From the NCBI RefSeq assembly GCF_001187865.1, contig NZ_LGIT01000017.1, positions 248,001 to 312,000 of the forward strand: a stretch of 64,000 bases of DNA. The letters run 5' to 3'. The translations under genes and the position numbers were made by a program. Positions within the stretch are counted from its first letter, which is position 1. Every line of letters starts with the position of its first letter. The notes beneath the pieces are model-generated. The model worked only from the letters and a program-made list of their open reading frames with translations, had not been told where the DNA came from and searched no databases. Positions 27,321 through 37,080 of the stretch are shown here, one piece after another. The stretch is from Klebsiella sp. RIT-PI-d (lineage in GTDB: Bacteria; Pseudomonadota; Gammaproteobacteria; Enterobacterales; Enterobacteriaceae).

Positions 27321-29711
27321 TTACTTCTCGTCGTCCGGCAGAGCGTAAGCGACGATATAATCACCCATTTTGGTACCAAACGAACCGTGACCGCCCGCAG
27401 AAATGACAACATACTGTTTGCCATTCACTTCATAGGTCATCGGCGTTGCCTGGCCACCCGCAGGTAAACGGCCTTCCCACAACTTATCCCCGTTGCTCAT
27501 GTTATAAGCACGCAGGTAGTTATCGGCAGTCGCCCCAATAAACAGCACGTTACCGGCAGTGGAAATCGGACCGCCCAGCATCGGCATACCGAGGTTAAAC
27601 GGCACTTTAAACGGCATCGGGAACGGCAGGCTATCGCGCGGCGTACCGATACGTTTTTTCCATACCACCTCGTTGGTTTTCAGATCCAGCGCGGAGATAT
27701 AACCCCAGGCCGGCTGTTTACACGGCAAACCAAACGGAGACAGGAACGGGTTCAGCGTAACGCCATAAGGCACGCCGTACTGCGGCTGAATACCGGCTTC
27801 GGTACCGCTGCCTTTCGCATCTTTCGGCTGTTCCATCGGATTACCCGGGCCGCGTGGCATCAGCTTCGACACAAACGGCAGGGCCATTGGGTTAGCAATC
27901 GCCACCTGACGATTTGGATCGACAGAGATGCCGCCCCACTCGAACATCCCCAGGTTACCCGGGAATACCAGCGTGCCTTGTTCTGATGGCGGAGTGAAAA
28001 TGCCTTCATAACGCATTTGCTGGAAGATCACGCGACAGACCAGCTGGTCAAACATTGTCGCGCCCCACATATCCGCGCCGCTCAAATCTTTCTTCGGACG
28101 GAAACTAAGATCGGAGAACGGCTGCGTTTTAGTGACGTAATCACCTTTTGCCGCACCTTGCGGAACCGGTTTTTCCGGGGCCGGAACCACCAGTTCGCCA
28201 TTACGGCGATCCAGCACAAAGATGTTGCCGGTTTTCGCCGGGGCATAGACCACCGGAACCGTTTTACCGTTAACCGTAATGTCCGCCAGCGTCGGCTGGG
28301 ACGGCATATCCATATCCCACAGATCGTGGTGAACGGTCTGATAGCTCCATGCCAGCTTACCGGTAGTTGCATTCAGCGCCACGATTGAACTGGCGTAACG
28401 TTCTTGCTCCGGCGTACGGTTGCCACCCCAGATATCCGGTGTGGTGACGCCCATCGGCAGATAGACCAGATCCAGTTTGGCATCATAGGCCGCAGGTGCC
28501 CACGAGTTCGGCGAGTTAAAGGTAAAGGTGTGTTCATCCGACGGAATGGCATTCGGATCTTTCGCACCCGGATCGAAGGCCCACAGCAGATCGCCGGTAT
28601 TGACGTCAAAGCCGCGGATCACGCCAGAGGTTTCGCGCACCGAGAAGTTATCGGTGACCGAACCGGCAATCACAATAGTTTTATCCGTCACGATCGGCGG
28701 CGATGTTGGCTCGTACAGCCCCGGCGTCTGATCCGGCATGTTGGTTTGCAGATTCAGAATGCCTTTATTGGCAAAGGATTCACACAGTTTGCCGGTCTCG
28801 GCATTCAGCGCAATCAGACGACCATCGTTGACCGGCAGAATGATACGACGCGGGCAATCTGCTACTGCATTTGCCGGCGCGCTGTCTGCTTTGGCTTCGT
28901 GATAAGAGACACCACGGCAGGTTACGTGCTGGAACGAAGGGGTTGAATTGAGCTGCGGATCGTAATGCCATTTCTCTTTACCGGTTGCCGCATCAAGCGC
29001 AAACAGACGCTGGTGAGCAGTACACAGGTACAGCGTGTCACCAACTTTAATCGGCGTGACTTCGTTCGTCAGCTCGCCAGAATCATTCTCTTTTTTGAAA
29101 TCGCCGGTGCGGAATACCCAGGCTTCTTTCAGCTTGTGAACGTTATCGGCATTGATTTGCTTGAGGGGAGAATAACGCTGGCCTTCCTGGTTACGGCCAT
29201 ACGCTGGCCAGTCCTGATCGGCAACCGTTGAGATCGGCTCAGCAGGCGTTGAATCCGCGTGCAGCGTGCCGCTGACTTCCTGCGGATCGTTAAAGCCAGC
29301 CCAGGTCAGCATTCCGCCGCTTAACAGCAGGACCACTACCAGTGCAGCAACCGCGCCCGCAGACGGGAAAATCAGCCGGCGCCAGACAAACGGCAAAATC
29401 AGCCAGATGCCAAAGAACACCAGAATGTCGCAGCGTGGGGTCAGCGCCCAGAAGTCAAAGCCGACTTCCCAGACGCCCCAGATCATGGTCGCCAGCAACA
29501 GCCCGGCATATAACCACAGCGCTGAACGCTTGCCGCGCCACAGAAGCCAGGCTACGCCCAGCATGATAAGGCCTGCGATTGGGTAATACCAGGAGCCGCC
29601 TGTTGCGACCAGCCAGATACCGCCAATCAACAGATACAGTCCGCAGAACACGGCGAACAGCGCTGTCAACGTCACCAGAATGCGTGACGTACGGGGTTTT
29701 ATCTCTGCCAT
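27321..29711 (-). CDS. gcd: Quinoprotein (PQQ) glucose dehydrogenase, membrane-bound
   Basis: This 796-residue enzyme oxidises glucose to gluconolactone in the periplasm and passes electrons to ubiquinone. The start at 29711 (MAEIKPRTSRILVTL) gives the E. coli length. The first about 140 residues hold five membrane helices. The rest is an eight-bladed PQQ propeller with repeated tryptophan-docking segments (for example GKEKWHYDP, GDLLWAFDPG, GKLAWSYQT). Activity needs PQQ, and no pqq genes are present in this window. A consensus -10 (TATAAT, 29760-29755 on the minus strand) and a perfect CRP site lie just upstream. Confidence 0.96.
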   Translation of the reverse strand: MAEIKPRTSRILVTLTALFAVFCGLYLLIGGIWLVATGGSWYYPIAGLIMLGVAWLLWRGKRSALWLYAGLLLATMIWGVWEVGFDFWALTPRCDILVFFGIWLILPFVWRRLIFPSAGAVAALVVVLLLSGGMLTWAGFNDPQEVSGTLHADSTPAEPISTVADQDWPAYGRNQEGQRYSPLKQINADNVHKLKEAWVFRTGDFKKENDSGELTNEVTPIKVGDTLYLCTAHQRLFALDAATGKEKWHYDPQLNSTPSFQHVTCRGVSYHEAKADSAPANAVADCPRRIILPVNDGRLIALNAETGKLCESFANKGILNLQTNMPDQTPGLYEPTSPPIVTDKTIVIAGSVTDNFSVRETSGVIRGFDVNTGDLLWAFDPGAKDPNAIPSDEHTFTFNSPNSWAPAAYDAKLDLVYLPMGVTTPDIWGGNRTPEQERYASSIVALNATTGKLAWSYQTVHHDLWDMDMPSQPTLADITVNGKTVPVVYAPAKTGNIFVLDRRNGELVVPAPEKPVPQGAAKGDYVTKTQPFSDLSFRPKKDLSGADMWGATMFDQLVCRVIFQQMRYEGIFTPPSEQGTLVFPGNLGMFEWGGISVDPNRQVAIANPMALPFVSKLMPRGPGNPMEQPKDAKGSGTEAGIQPQYGVPYGVTLNPFLSPFGLPCKQPAWGYISALDLKTNEVVWKKRIGTPRDSLPFPMPFKVPFNLGMPMLGGPISTAGNVLFIGATADNYLRAYNMSNGDKLWEGRLPAGGQATPMTYEVNGKQYVVISAGGHGSFGTKMGDYIVAYALPDDEK

Positions 29712-29772
29712 AAAAGAATACTCTTTCAATTAATTAATATTTTAGTAGCAATTTATTATAGGATTTAACATA

Positions 29773-29788
29773 TGTGATCGTCATCACA
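29773..29788 (-). promoter_or_regulatory. CRP-binding site overlapping the gcd promoter
   Basis: TGTGATCGTCATCACA is a perfect TGTGA-N6-TCACA site. It is centred about 32 bp upstream of the start point predicted from the TATAAT at 29760-29755, where bound CRP would cover the -35 region. This placement predicts repression, in line with the reported negative effect of cAMP-CRP on gcd in E. coli. Confidence 0.85.
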
Positions 29789-29916
29789 AAATGAGCTTTA
29801 TTACACGATTGCCCGTTAAAATTATTTTGCTGATATACTACGGCGCTTACTGATCAATGCGGCTGTCTGAGGCGGCGGTGTTGAGTGATTTATCTGAAAA
29901 TCATATGGTTGGCTAA

Positions 29917-30453
29917 ATGAAACATACTGTTGAAGTGATGATCCCGGAAACGGAAATCAAAACCCGTATCGCTGAGCTGGGCCGTCAGATCACCGAACGC
30001 TATAAAGACAGCGGGAGTGAAATGGTGCTGGTGGGCCTGCTGCGCGGTTCGTTTATGTTTATGGCGGATCTGTGCCGTGAAGTGCAGGTTTCCCATGAAG
30101 TCGATTTTATGACCGCCTCCAGCTATGGCAGCGGCATGTCCACCACCCGCGATGTCAAAATCCTGAAAGATCTGGATGAAGATATTCGCGGCAAAGATGT
30201 GCTGATCGTTGAAGATATTATCGACTCGGGCAATACGCTGTCGAAAGTGCGGGAAATTTTAAGCCTGCGCGGGCCAAAGTCGCTGGCGATTTGTACCCTG
30301 CTGGATAAGCCATCGCGCCGCGAGGTTGACGTGCCGGTAGAGTTCGTGGGTTTTTCCATCCCGGATGAATTCGTGGTGGGTTACGGCATTGATTACGCTC
30401 AGCGCTATCGTCATCTGCCGTATGTCGGCAAAGTGGTAATGCTGGACGAGTAA
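29917..30453 (+). CDS. hpt: Hypoxanthine phosphoribosyltransferase
   Basis: This 178-residue purine salvage enzyme makes IMP from hypoxanthine and PRPP, with weaker action on guanine. The length equals that of E. coli Hpt. The PRPP motif [14 protein letters not shown] lies near residues 96-109, and the flexible-loop [10 protein letters not shown] is also visible. It is transcribed divergently from gcd. A likely -10 TATACT lies at 29834-29839. A REP-like palindrome follows before the convergent can gene. Confidence 0.96.
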   Translation: MKHTVEVMIPETEIKTRIAELGRQITERYKDSGSEMVLVGLLRGSFMFMADLCREVQVSHEVDFMTASSYGSGMSTTRDVKILKDLDEDIRGKDVLIVEDIIDSGNTLSKVREILSLRGPKSLAICTLLDKPSRREVDVPVEFVGFSIPDEFVVGYGIDYAQRYRHLPYVGKVVMLDE

Positions 30454-30468
30454 GCCGTCAGAAAACAA

Positions 30469-30495
30469 TGCCGGGCAAGCGTATGCCGCCCGGCA
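30469..30495. repeat. REP-like palindrome between hpt and can
   Basis: TGCCGGGC (30469-30476) and GCCCGGCA (30488-30495) form a stem with an 11-base loop containing GCGTATGCC. The sequence resembles enterobacterial REP/PU elements, which commonly lie between convergent genes. Confidence 0.65.
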
Positions 30496-30524
30496 GAAAC
30501 GTGTACGACGCCGCAGGCTGCCGA

Positions 30525-31187
30525 TTACTTGTGGTTGATGTGTTTTAAACGCAGGTTAGAAACACCTTTGCGGTAGTGCTGCTCCAGCGATTCGCGATTA
30601 GTCGCGGTCACATCGAGATCGCGCAGCAGACCGTCGTGAATGCCGTAAGCCCAGCCGTGAATCGTTACTTTCTGACCACGTTTCCATGCAGACTGCATAA
30701 TGGTCGAATGGCCGAGGTTATAGACCTGCTCCATCACGTTCAGCTCGCACAGGGTGTCCAGACGACGTTCCTGCGGCATTTCTCCCAGCAGGGAGCTATG
30801 CTTAAACCAGATATCGCGAATGTGCAGCAGCCAGTTATCGATAAGACCGAGTTCCGGATTTTCCACGGCTGCCTGTACGCCGCCGCAACCGTAGTGGCCG
30901 CAGATAATAATGTGTTCAACTTCCAGCACGTCGACAGCGTACTGAACGACGGAGAGGCAATTGAGATCGGTGTGGATCACCAGGTTAGCCACGTTACGGT
31001 GAACAAACAGCTCGCCGGGTTCAAGGCCAGTCAGACGTTCAGCGGGAACGCGGCTATCGGAACATCCAATCCAGAGAAAACGTGGCTTTTGAGCCTGAGC
31101 CAGCGTTTCAAAAAATCCGGGATCTTCTTCCACCAGCATTTTTGACCATAGTGCATTGTTACTGATGAGTGTATCTATGTCTTTCAT
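30525..31187 (-). CDS. can: Beta-class carbonic anhydrase
   Basis: This 220-residue zinc enzyme interconverts CO2 and bicarbonate and is essential for growth in air in E. coli. The start at 31187 ([15 protein letters not shown]) gives the E. coli length; the frame continues 17 codons upstream without similarity. Zinc ligands Cys42, His98 and Cys101 and the Asp44/Arg46 dyad are visible in IGCSDSRVP and ICGHYGCGG. It is convergent with hpt and divergent from yadG. Confidence 0.96.
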   Translation of the reverse strand: MKDIDTLISNNALWSKMLVEEDPGFFETLAQAQKPRFLWIGCSDSRVPAERLTGLEPGELFVHRNVANLVIHTDLNCLSVVQYAVDVLEVEHIIICGHYGCGGVQAAVENPELGLIDNWLLHIRDIWFKHSSLLGEMPQERRLDTLCELNVMEQVYNLGHSTIMQSAWKRGQKVTIHGWAYGIHDGLLRDLDVTATNRESLEQHYRKGVSNLRLKHINHK

Positions 31188-31295
31188 GGAGGTTAACGAC
31201 CTGTAACCAGATAATTGCGTTGGGCTAATATAGGTCAACTCCCGGATGATTTAAACCACATATAAAGTGTCAGAACGTAAGGTAAGTAAAAATTC

Positions 31296-32222
31296 ATGAC
31301 CATTGCACTGGAAATTGAGCAGCTTAAAAAGACCTATCCCGGCGGCGTACAGGCGCTGCGCGGGATCGACCTACAGGTAGAAGCGGGGGATTTCTACGCG
31401 CTTCTCGGGCCTAACGGCGCGGGTAAATCCACCACCATTGGCATCATTAGTTCACTGGTTAATAAAACCTCGGGGCGGGTAAGCGTGTTTGGTTACGATC
31501 TTGCAAAAGACGTCGTCAACGCTAAACGCCAGCTTGGGCTGGTGCCGCAGGAATTTAACTTCAACCCGTTTGAGACGGTGCAACAAATTGTCGTTCACCA
31601 GGCCGGATACTATGGCGTTGAGCATAAAGATGCGGTCGAGCGCAGCGAAAAGTATCTGAAACAGCTCGATCTGTGGGATAAACGCAACGAACGTGCACGG
31701 ATGCTGTCCGGCGGGATGAAACGCCGTTTGATGATTGCCCGGGCGCTCATGCATGAGCCAAAACTGCTGATCCTTGATGAGCCGACCGCAGGCGTTGATA
31801 TCGAACTTCGCCGCTCAATGTGGAGTTTTTTAAAGGATTTAAACGACAAAGGCACTACCATTATTCTGACCACCCACTATCTGGAAGAGGCAGAAATGCT
31901 GTGCCGCAATATCGGCATTATCCAGAACGGTGAGCTGGTGGAAAACACCTCCATGAAAAATCTGCTCGCCAAGCTGAAGTCGGAAACCTTTATCCTCGAT
32001 TTAGCGCCAAAAAGTCCGCTGCCGAAGCTTGAGGGCTATCAATATCGGCTGGTGGATACGTCCACGCTTGAGGTTGAAGTCCTGCGCGAGCAGGGGATTA
32101 ACAGCGTATTTAGCCAGCTGAGCTCTCAGGGCGTGCAGGTGCTCAGTATGCGTAACAAGGCGAATCGTCTTGAAGAGTTATTTGTTTCACTGGTTCACGA
32201 TAAGCAAGGAGATCGCGCATGA
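31296..32222 (+). CDS. yadG: YadG, ABC transporter ATP-binding subunit
   Basis: This 308-residue ATPase has Walker A GPNGAGKS (residues 38-45), the ABC signature LSGGMKRR, and Walker B LLILDEPTAGVD followed by the switch His in TTHYLEE. The C-terminal about 80 residues match the extension seen in exporter ATPases of the ABC-2 type. It overlaps yadH by 4 bp and together they form an exporter. The substrate is not known. Confidence 0.94.
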   Translation: MTIALEIEQLKKTYPGGVQALRGIDLQVEAGDFYALLGPNGAGKSTTIGIISSLVNKTSGRVSVFGYDLAKDVVNAKRQLGLVPQEFNFNPFETVQQIVVHQAGYYGVEHKDAVERSEKYLKQLDLWDKRNERARMLSGGMKRRLMIARALMHEPKLLILDEPTAGVDIELRRSMWSFLKDLNDKGTTIILTTHYLEEAEMLCRNIGIIQNGELVENTSMKNLLAKLKSETFILDLAPKSPLPKLEGYQYRLVDTSTLEVEVLREQGINSVFSQLSSQGVQVLSMRNKANRLEELFVSLVHDKQGDRA

Positions 32223-32989
32223 TGCAGTTGTATTGGGTCGCATTAAAAAGCATCTGGGCGAAAGAAATTCACCGTTTTATGCGTATCTGGATCCAGACGC
32301 TGGTACCGCCCGTCATCACCATGACGCTCTATTTTATTATCTTTGGTAATTTAATTGGCTCACGGATCGGTGAAATGCACGGCTTTAGCTATATGCAATT
32401 TATTGTGCCGGGCCTGATCATGATGTCGGTTATCACTAATGCGTACGCCAACGTTGCCTCCTCCTTTTTCAGCGCCAAGTTCCAGCGCAATATTGAAGAG
32501 CTGCTGATTGCCCCGGTGCCGACGCACATTATCATCATCGGTTATGTCGGCGGTGGCGTGGCGCGCGGACTGTGCGTGGGCGTACTGGTCACGGCGATTT
32601 CTCTGTTTTTTGTGCCGTTTCAGGTCCATTCATGGCTGTTCGTTGCCCTGACCCTGGCGCTTACGGCGATCCTGTTTTCACTGGCAGGATTGCTTAACGC
32701 GGTGTTTGCTAAAAGCTTTGATGATATCAGCCTGATCCCGACCTTTGTGCTGACGCCGTTAACCTATCTCGGTGGGGTATTTTATTCCCTGACGCTGCTG
32801 CCGCCTATCTGGCAGGCGCTGTCAAAACTGAACCCGATTGTGTATATGATAAGCGGCTTCCGCTACGGCTTCCTGGGCATTCACGATGTGCCGCTGGTAA
32901 CAACGTTTGCGGTACTGGTCGCCTTTATCATCGCGTTTTATCTGCTGTGCTGGTATTTGATCCAGCGCGGGCGCGGGCTGCGCAGCTAG
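32219..32989 (+). CDS. yadH: YadH, ABC-2 type transporter permease
   Basis: This 256-residue inner-membrane protein has six predicted helices, typical of ABC-2 permeases. The family motif near FDDISLIPTFVLTPLTYLGGVFY is present. It starts within the last codons of yadG (ATGATG), so it is translationally coupled to its ATPase. The YadGH exporter has an unknown substrate. Confidence 0.94.
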   Translation: MMQLYWVALKSIWAKEIHRFMRIWIQTLVPPVITMTLYFIIFGNLIGSRIGEMHGFSYMQFIVPGLIMMSVITNAYANVASSFFSAKFQRNIEELLIAPVPTHIIIIGYVGGGVARGLCVGVLVTAISLFFVPFQVHSWLFVALTLALTAILFSLAGLLNAVFAKSFDDISLIPTFVLTPLTYLGGVFYSLTLLPPIWQALSKLNPIVYMISGFRYGFLGIHDVPLVTTFAVLVAFIIAFYLLCWYLIQRGRGLRS

Positions 32990-33008
32990 TAAGGGCTTTC
33001 TGCTTATG

Positions 33009-33036
33009 ATGGCAGGTATCCTTTGATGCCTGTCAT
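33009..33036 (+). terminator. Imperfect hairpin downstream of yadH
   Basis: ATGGCAGGTATC can pair with GATGCCTGTCAT (12 pairs, two of them G-U) across a 4-base loop, 20 bp after the yadH stop. No long T run follows, so it is only a probable terminator or processing site. Confidence 0.4.
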
Positions 33037-33088
33037 CTCCTGCAATCCTTCAACCTGATAAACTTGCCTCCCGCAAAGGAGGTGAGCG

Positions 33089-33526
33089 ATGTTAGGTTGG
33101 GTGATTACCTGTTATGACGATAAAGCAGCGGAGCTGCTTTATCGTCTGGAAAAGCAGTACGGTACCCTGGCGCAGTGCCGGGCGGTCAATTTCTGGCCGG
33201 GGCAAAGTACCAATATGCTGAGCCGGATGATGTGTGATGCGCTACACGCTACCGACTCTGGTAAAGGCGTTATCTTCCTGACCGACATTTCCGGCGCGGC
33301 GCCCTATCGGGTTGCCGCCCTGATGAGTCATAAACATGCAGACTGTGAAGTGATCTCGGGAGTGAGCTATTCATTGTTAGAACAAATGATTCCTCTGCGC
33401 GGATCGTTGAGCAGCTCGGCTTTCCGTGATCGGGTGGTTTCTTCTGGGGTGCCTGACGTCACCAGCTTATGGCATCAGCAGCAAAAAAATCCGCCGTTCG
33501 TGCTGCTTCATGATTTGTATGAGTAA
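33089..33526 (+). CDS. yadI: YadI, PTS mannose-type EIIA-like protein lacking the phospho-acceptor His
   Basis: This 145-residue protein has the EIIA-Man/AgaF fold pattern (VITCYDDKAAELL, GVIFLTDISGAAPYRVAAL, CEVISGVSYSLLEQM). In this family the phosphorylated His sits at the position of Tyr9 here (codon TAT at 33113-33115). E. coli YadI, as I recall it, has His. A strong AAAGGAGGTGAG ribosome site precedes the start. No PTS IIB, IIC or IID genes adjoin it. Without the His it could not carry phosphate in the usual way, so it may be decaying or act as a non-phosphorylated regulator. Confidence 0.85.
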   Translation: MLGWVITCYDDKAAELLYRLEKQYGTLAQCRAVNFWPGQSTNMLSRMMCDALHATDSGKGVIFLTDISGAAPYRVAALMSHKHADCEVISGVSYSLLEQMIPLRGSLSSSAFRDRVVSSGVPDVTSLWHQQQKNPPFVLLHDLYE

Positions 33527-33595
33527 TAACCATTGGTATTGATTCTGCTTTTGTTACAATAGCGCCGGTGGTTCTCTCCCTGGTTACAATTATCC

Positions 33596-34825
33596 ATGAT
33601 AATGCGCGCTATTATTGTTTCACTGCTGCTGATCTCCGGCAGCGTTTTTGCTGAGTTACCCGTTCGCTACATGCAGACGACCGAAGATGCAGTCATCTGG
33701 TCCAAAATCGGTGACCGGGTGGTTACGGTTGGCAATGTGCGTGCCGGGCAAATCCTGGCGGTAGAATCAACGTCTGCCGACTATGATGAATTTGCGTTTG
33801 CCTTCGGCAAAGGCTTTATTGATAAGGGCCATCTCGAACCGGTGCAGGGAAAGCAGCGCGTGCAGGACGGGTTGGGGGACTTAAACAAGCCGCTCAGTAA
33901 CCAAAACCTGATCACCTGGAAAGACACGCCGGTATACAACGCGCCGTCCGCCGGAAGCGCGCCATTTGGCACTTTTACCGGCAACCTGCGTTACCCTATT
34001 CTCAGTAAACTTAAAGATAGGCTTAATCAGACCTGGTTTCAGATCCGCATTGGTCATCGGCTGGCGTGGATAAGCGCCCTTGATGCCCAGATTGATAACG
34101 GCATCCCGGTTCTGACCTATCATCATATTTTGCGTGACGAAGAGAACACCCGTTTCCGTCACACCTCGACCACCACGTCAGTACGAGCGTTCAGTAACCA
34201 GATGACCTGGCTACGTGATATGGGCTATACCACGCTGACTTTGTATCAGCTGGAAGGGTACGTACGTAACACCATTAATTTGCCTGGCCGGGCAGTGGTT
34301 ATTACATTCGATGATGGCCTGAAGTCGGTAAGTCGATATGCGTATCCCATCCTCAAACAGTATGGAATGAAGGCAACCGCGTTTATTATTTCTTCGCGTA
34401 TCAAACGCCATCCGCAAACCTGGAATGCAAAAGCGCTTCAGTTTATGAGTATTTCTGAACTGCGTGAGATCGCCGACGTATTTGATTTTCAGTCGCATAC
34501 CCATTTTCTGCATCGGGTAAACGTTTATCATCGTCCGATATTACTGAGCCGCAGCTACCACAATATTTTGTTTGATTTCGAGCACTCGCGGCGGGCGCTG
34601 GGGCAGTTTAATCCGCATGTGCTTTATCTGTCCTACCCGTTTGGTGGATACGATGCTAAAGCGGTTAAAGCGGCAGAAGATGCAGGTTTTCATCTGGCGG
34701 TAACGACGGTGAAAGGGAAGGTGAAACCGGGGGATAATCCGTTCTTGCTCAAACGCTTATATATCTTAAGAACGGACTCGCTGGAAACCATGTCGCGGCT
34801 GATTGGCAATCAGCCGCAGGGATAA
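33596..34825 (+). CDS. yadE: YadE, exported polysaccharide deacetylase (NodB domain)
   Basis: This is a 409-residue protein. A signal peptide ([19 protein letters not shown]) is followed by an SH3-like N-terminal region of about 150 residues and a C-terminal NodB homology domain. Metal-site motifs are [10 protein letters not shown] (catalytic Asp pair) and [10 protein letters not shown] (His-x-x-x-His type), with [18 protein letters not shown] and LSYPFGGYD as further family segments. The start could be 33596 or 33602, since both are ATG. The substrate is unknown; family members deacetylate N-acetylglucosamine polymers or peptidoglycan. The stop lies 4 bp from the convergent panD stop. Confidence 0.88.
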   Translation: MIMRAIIVSLLLISGSVFAELPVRYMQTTEDAVIWSKIGDRVVTVGNVRAGQILAVESTSADYDEFAFAFGKGFIDKGHLEPVQGKQRVQDGLGDLNKPLSNQNLITWKDTPVYNAPSAGSAPFGTFTGNLRYPILSKLKDRLNQTWFQIRIGHRLAWISALDAQIDNGIPVLTYHHILRDEENTRFRHTSTTTSVRAFSNQMTWLRDMGYTTLTLYQLEGYVRNTINLPGRAVVITFDDGLKSVSRYAYPILKQYGMKATAFIISSRIKRHPQTWNAKALQFMSISELREIADVFDFQSHTHFLHRVNVYHRPILLSRSYHNILFDFEHSRRALGQFNPHVLYLSYPFGGYDAKAVKAAEDAGFHLAVTTVKGKVKPGDNPFLLKRLYILRTDSLETMSRLIGNQPQG

Positions 34826-34829
34826 TCAG

Positions 34830-35210
34830 CTACGCGACCTGAACCGGAATGGCTTTGGCCGTGCGTTTCATCTCATTGTCGCCTTCAAAGTAGGCTACTT
34901 TAGGACGCCAGGTACGGGCTTCTTCATCAGACATTGTGACAAAGCTGGCAATAATCACGATGTCGCCCACCTCAGCACAGTGTGCAGCGGCTCCGTTGAC
35001 CGAGATAATTTTGGATCCGCGCTCCGCCGCAATGGCGTAGGTGGAGAAGCGTTTGCCGTTAGTGACATTCCAGATATCAATGGCTTCATTTTCAAGAATG
35101 CCAGACGCATCAAGGAAATCCTGATCGATCGCGCAAGAGCCTTCATAATGCAGGTCGGCCTGGGTGACTTTCACACGGTGGAGTTTGCCCTGTAGCATAG
35201 TGCGAATCAT
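34830..35210 (-). CDS. panD: Aspartate 1-decarboxylase proenzyme
   Basis: This 126-residue pyruvoyl enzyme makes beta-alanine from aspartate for pantothenate. Autocatalytic cleavage occurs between Gly24 and Ser25 in YEGSCAID. It lies downstream of panC on the same strand with a 92-bp gap. In E. coli K-12 the yadD gene occupies part of this gap, and it is absent here. An AAAGGT ribosome site lies upstream of the start. Confidence 0.96.
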   Translation of the reverse strand: MIRTMLQGKLHRVKVTQADLHYEGSCAIDQDFLDASGILENEAIDIWNVTNGKRFSTYAIAAERGSKIISVNGAAAHCAEVGDIVIIASFVTMSDEEARTWRPKVAYFEGDNEMKRTAKAIPVQVA

Positions 35211-35302
35211 AAGTATTACCTTTAAAACATACCCATAATGAAGCAGGTAGGACCTGCTTTGAGAAATTTCTCAGGCAGTATTGCCTGATTTACCATAGCT
35301 GT

Positions 35303-36157
35303 CTACTGCGTTAATGTAACGGACTGGTTGTCGATTAAACGCGCCTCGCCAAGCCAGGCCGCCATCAGGATCACCGCATTTTTACTGGTGTGCTGAAGCT
35401 CCAGTAAGGTGTCAGCATCGCGAATCTGAATATCGTCAGCGCGGAATCCGATGGCATTCAGCTCTTGTTCAGCCAGCGCCACAATCTCTTTAACCTCACG
35501 TTCGCCAGCCTGCAGTTTTTCTGCAATACCGGTCATGACGTTATACAAGCCCGGCGCGATTTTTCGCTGTTCTGCGGTCAAATAACCGTTACGTGAACTG
35601 AGCGCCAGACCGTCTTTACCGCGAATGATAGGCACGCCAACAATGTCAATATCATAACCCAGGTCAGCAACCATCTTGCGGATCAACGCAAGCTGCTGAA
35701 AATCTTTCTCACCAAAGCAGGCAATGTCCGGCTGGATCAGATTGAACAGCTTGCTGACAATGGTTGATACGCCGCGAAAGTGACCCGGACGGCTGGCACC
35801 CTCCAGCATGGTGGAGAGGCCCGGTACGTCGACAAATGTCTGTGACTCTGTACCGTGGGGATAGATCTCCTGTGAGGCAGGGGCGAAGACGATATCTACT
35901 TTACGCTTGTTAAGCTTTTCACAGTCTTCTTGTAATGTGCGCGGATAACGCGCCAAATCTTCAGCACGATCAAACTGCATCGGATTAACGAAAATACTGA
36001 CAACAACAATGTCGGCCCGGGCTTTGGCTTCATCAACCAGCTTCATATGGCCGTCATGAAGATTTCCCATTGTGGGAACCAGAGCAATACGTTGGCCTTC
36101 CTGATGCAGACGACGGATATGCTGGCGCAATAGCGGTAGCGTTTCAATAATCAGCAC
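35303..36157 (-). CDS. panC: Pantothenate synthetase (pantoate--beta-alanine ligase)
   Basis: This 284-residue enzyme condenses pantoate and beta-alanine using ATP. It belongs to the nucleotidyltransferase superfamily, with a HIGH-like [13 protein letters not shown] motif (about residues 28-40) and a KMSKS-like loop in [12 protein letters not shown]. It lies 11 bp after panB in the panB-panC operon. The length matches E. coli PanC within one residue. Confidence 0.97.
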   Translation of the reverse strand: MLIIETLPLLRQHIRRLHQEGQRIALVPTMGNLHDGHMKLVDEAKARADIVVVSIFVNPMQFDRAEDLARYPRTLQEDCEKLNKRKVDIVFAPASQEIYPHGTESQTFVDVPGLSTMLEGASRPGHFRGVSTIVSKLFNLIQPDIACFGEKDFQQLALIRKMVADLGYDIDIVGVPIIRGKDGLALSSRNGYLTAEQRKIAPGLYNVMTGIAEKLQAGEREVKEIVALAEQELNAIGFRADDIQIRDADTLLELQHTSKNAVILMAAWLGEARLIDNQSVTLTQ

Positions 36158-36168
36158 AACATGACTCC

Positions 36169-36960
36169 TTAATGAAAACTATGTTCTTCGCCCGGATAGA
36201 CGCCGGACTCCACTTCAGCAATATACTGTCGTACTGCGGCGCGCATGTCGCCTGCTTCACTGAGGAAATTTTTCGCAAACTTAGGAATATGGCCGCCGGT
36301 AATGCCAAAGGCGTCATGCATGACCAGAATTTGACCGTCAGTGACGTTACCCGCACCAATGCCAATGACCGGAATCGACAGCGCCTCTGTTACGCGTTTA
36401 GCCAGCTCAACCGGCACACACTCCAGCACCAGCAGCTGGGCACCTGCCGCTTCGAGGGCCAGCGCGTCATCAAGCAGAACTTGCCCGGCATCGCCGCGGC
36501 CCTGAATTTTATAGCCGCCGAAAATGTTTACCGACTGGGGCGTCAGACCGAGATGACCACAAACCGGAACGGCGCGTTCGGCCAGCATTCTCACGGTATC
36601 TGCCAGCCATAAGCCGCCCTCGATTTTGACCATATTAGCCCCCGCGCGCATCATGATGGCGGCGTTCTCGAAAGTTTGTTCCGGCGTGGCATAGGCCATA
36701 AAAGGTAAATCAGAGAGCAGCAGGCAGTTTGGTGCGCCCCGGCGTACTGCCCGCGTATGGTAGGCAATATCTTCTACGGTCACCGGCAGGGTGGAGTCGT
36801 GGCCTTGTACCGTCATACCCAGCGAATCACCGACTAACATAACGTTAATGCCTTCATCGGCAAATAGCTTAGCAAAGCTGTAGTCATAAGCGGTGATGGT
36901 AGCGAAGCGTTTTTTCTCGAGCTTGCATTTTTGCAGCAGGGAAATAGTAGTAGGTTTCAT
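36169..36960 (-). CDS. panB: 3-methyl-2-oxobutanoate hydroxymethyltransferase
   Basis: This 263-residue TIM-barrel enzyme adds a hydroxymethyl group from methylene-tetrahydrofolate to ketoisovalerate, the first committed step of pantothenate synthesis. Metal and substrate segments [30 protein letters not shown] and VIGIGAG are visible. It is the first gene of panB-panC. The 120 bp upstream separate it from folK. In E. coli K-12 a fimbrial cluster (yad genes) lies between them and is missing here. Confidence 0.97.
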   Translation of the reverse strand: MKPTTISLLQKCKLEKKRFATITAYDYSFAKLFADEGINVMLVGDSLGMTVQGHDSTLPVTVEDIAYHTRAVRRGAPNCLLLSDLPFMAYATPEQTFENAAIMMRAGANMVKIEGGLWLADTVRMLAERAVPVCGHLGLTPQSVNIFGGYKIQGRGDAGQVLLDDALALEAAGAQLLVLECVPVELAKRVTEALSIPVIGIGAGNVTDGQILVMHDAFGITGGHIPKFAKNFLSEAGDMRAAVRQYIAEVESGVYPGEEHSFH

Positions 36961-37080
36961 CCTGGGTCCTGAAAGTAAAGGCCATATTTAGCGGCATTCT
37001 AGCAGTCACATTCAGGGGAGCAATTATTTTAAGCAATACTATTGCCCTGAAGCAATAATCGCTAAAAAGACCAGGGGCAT

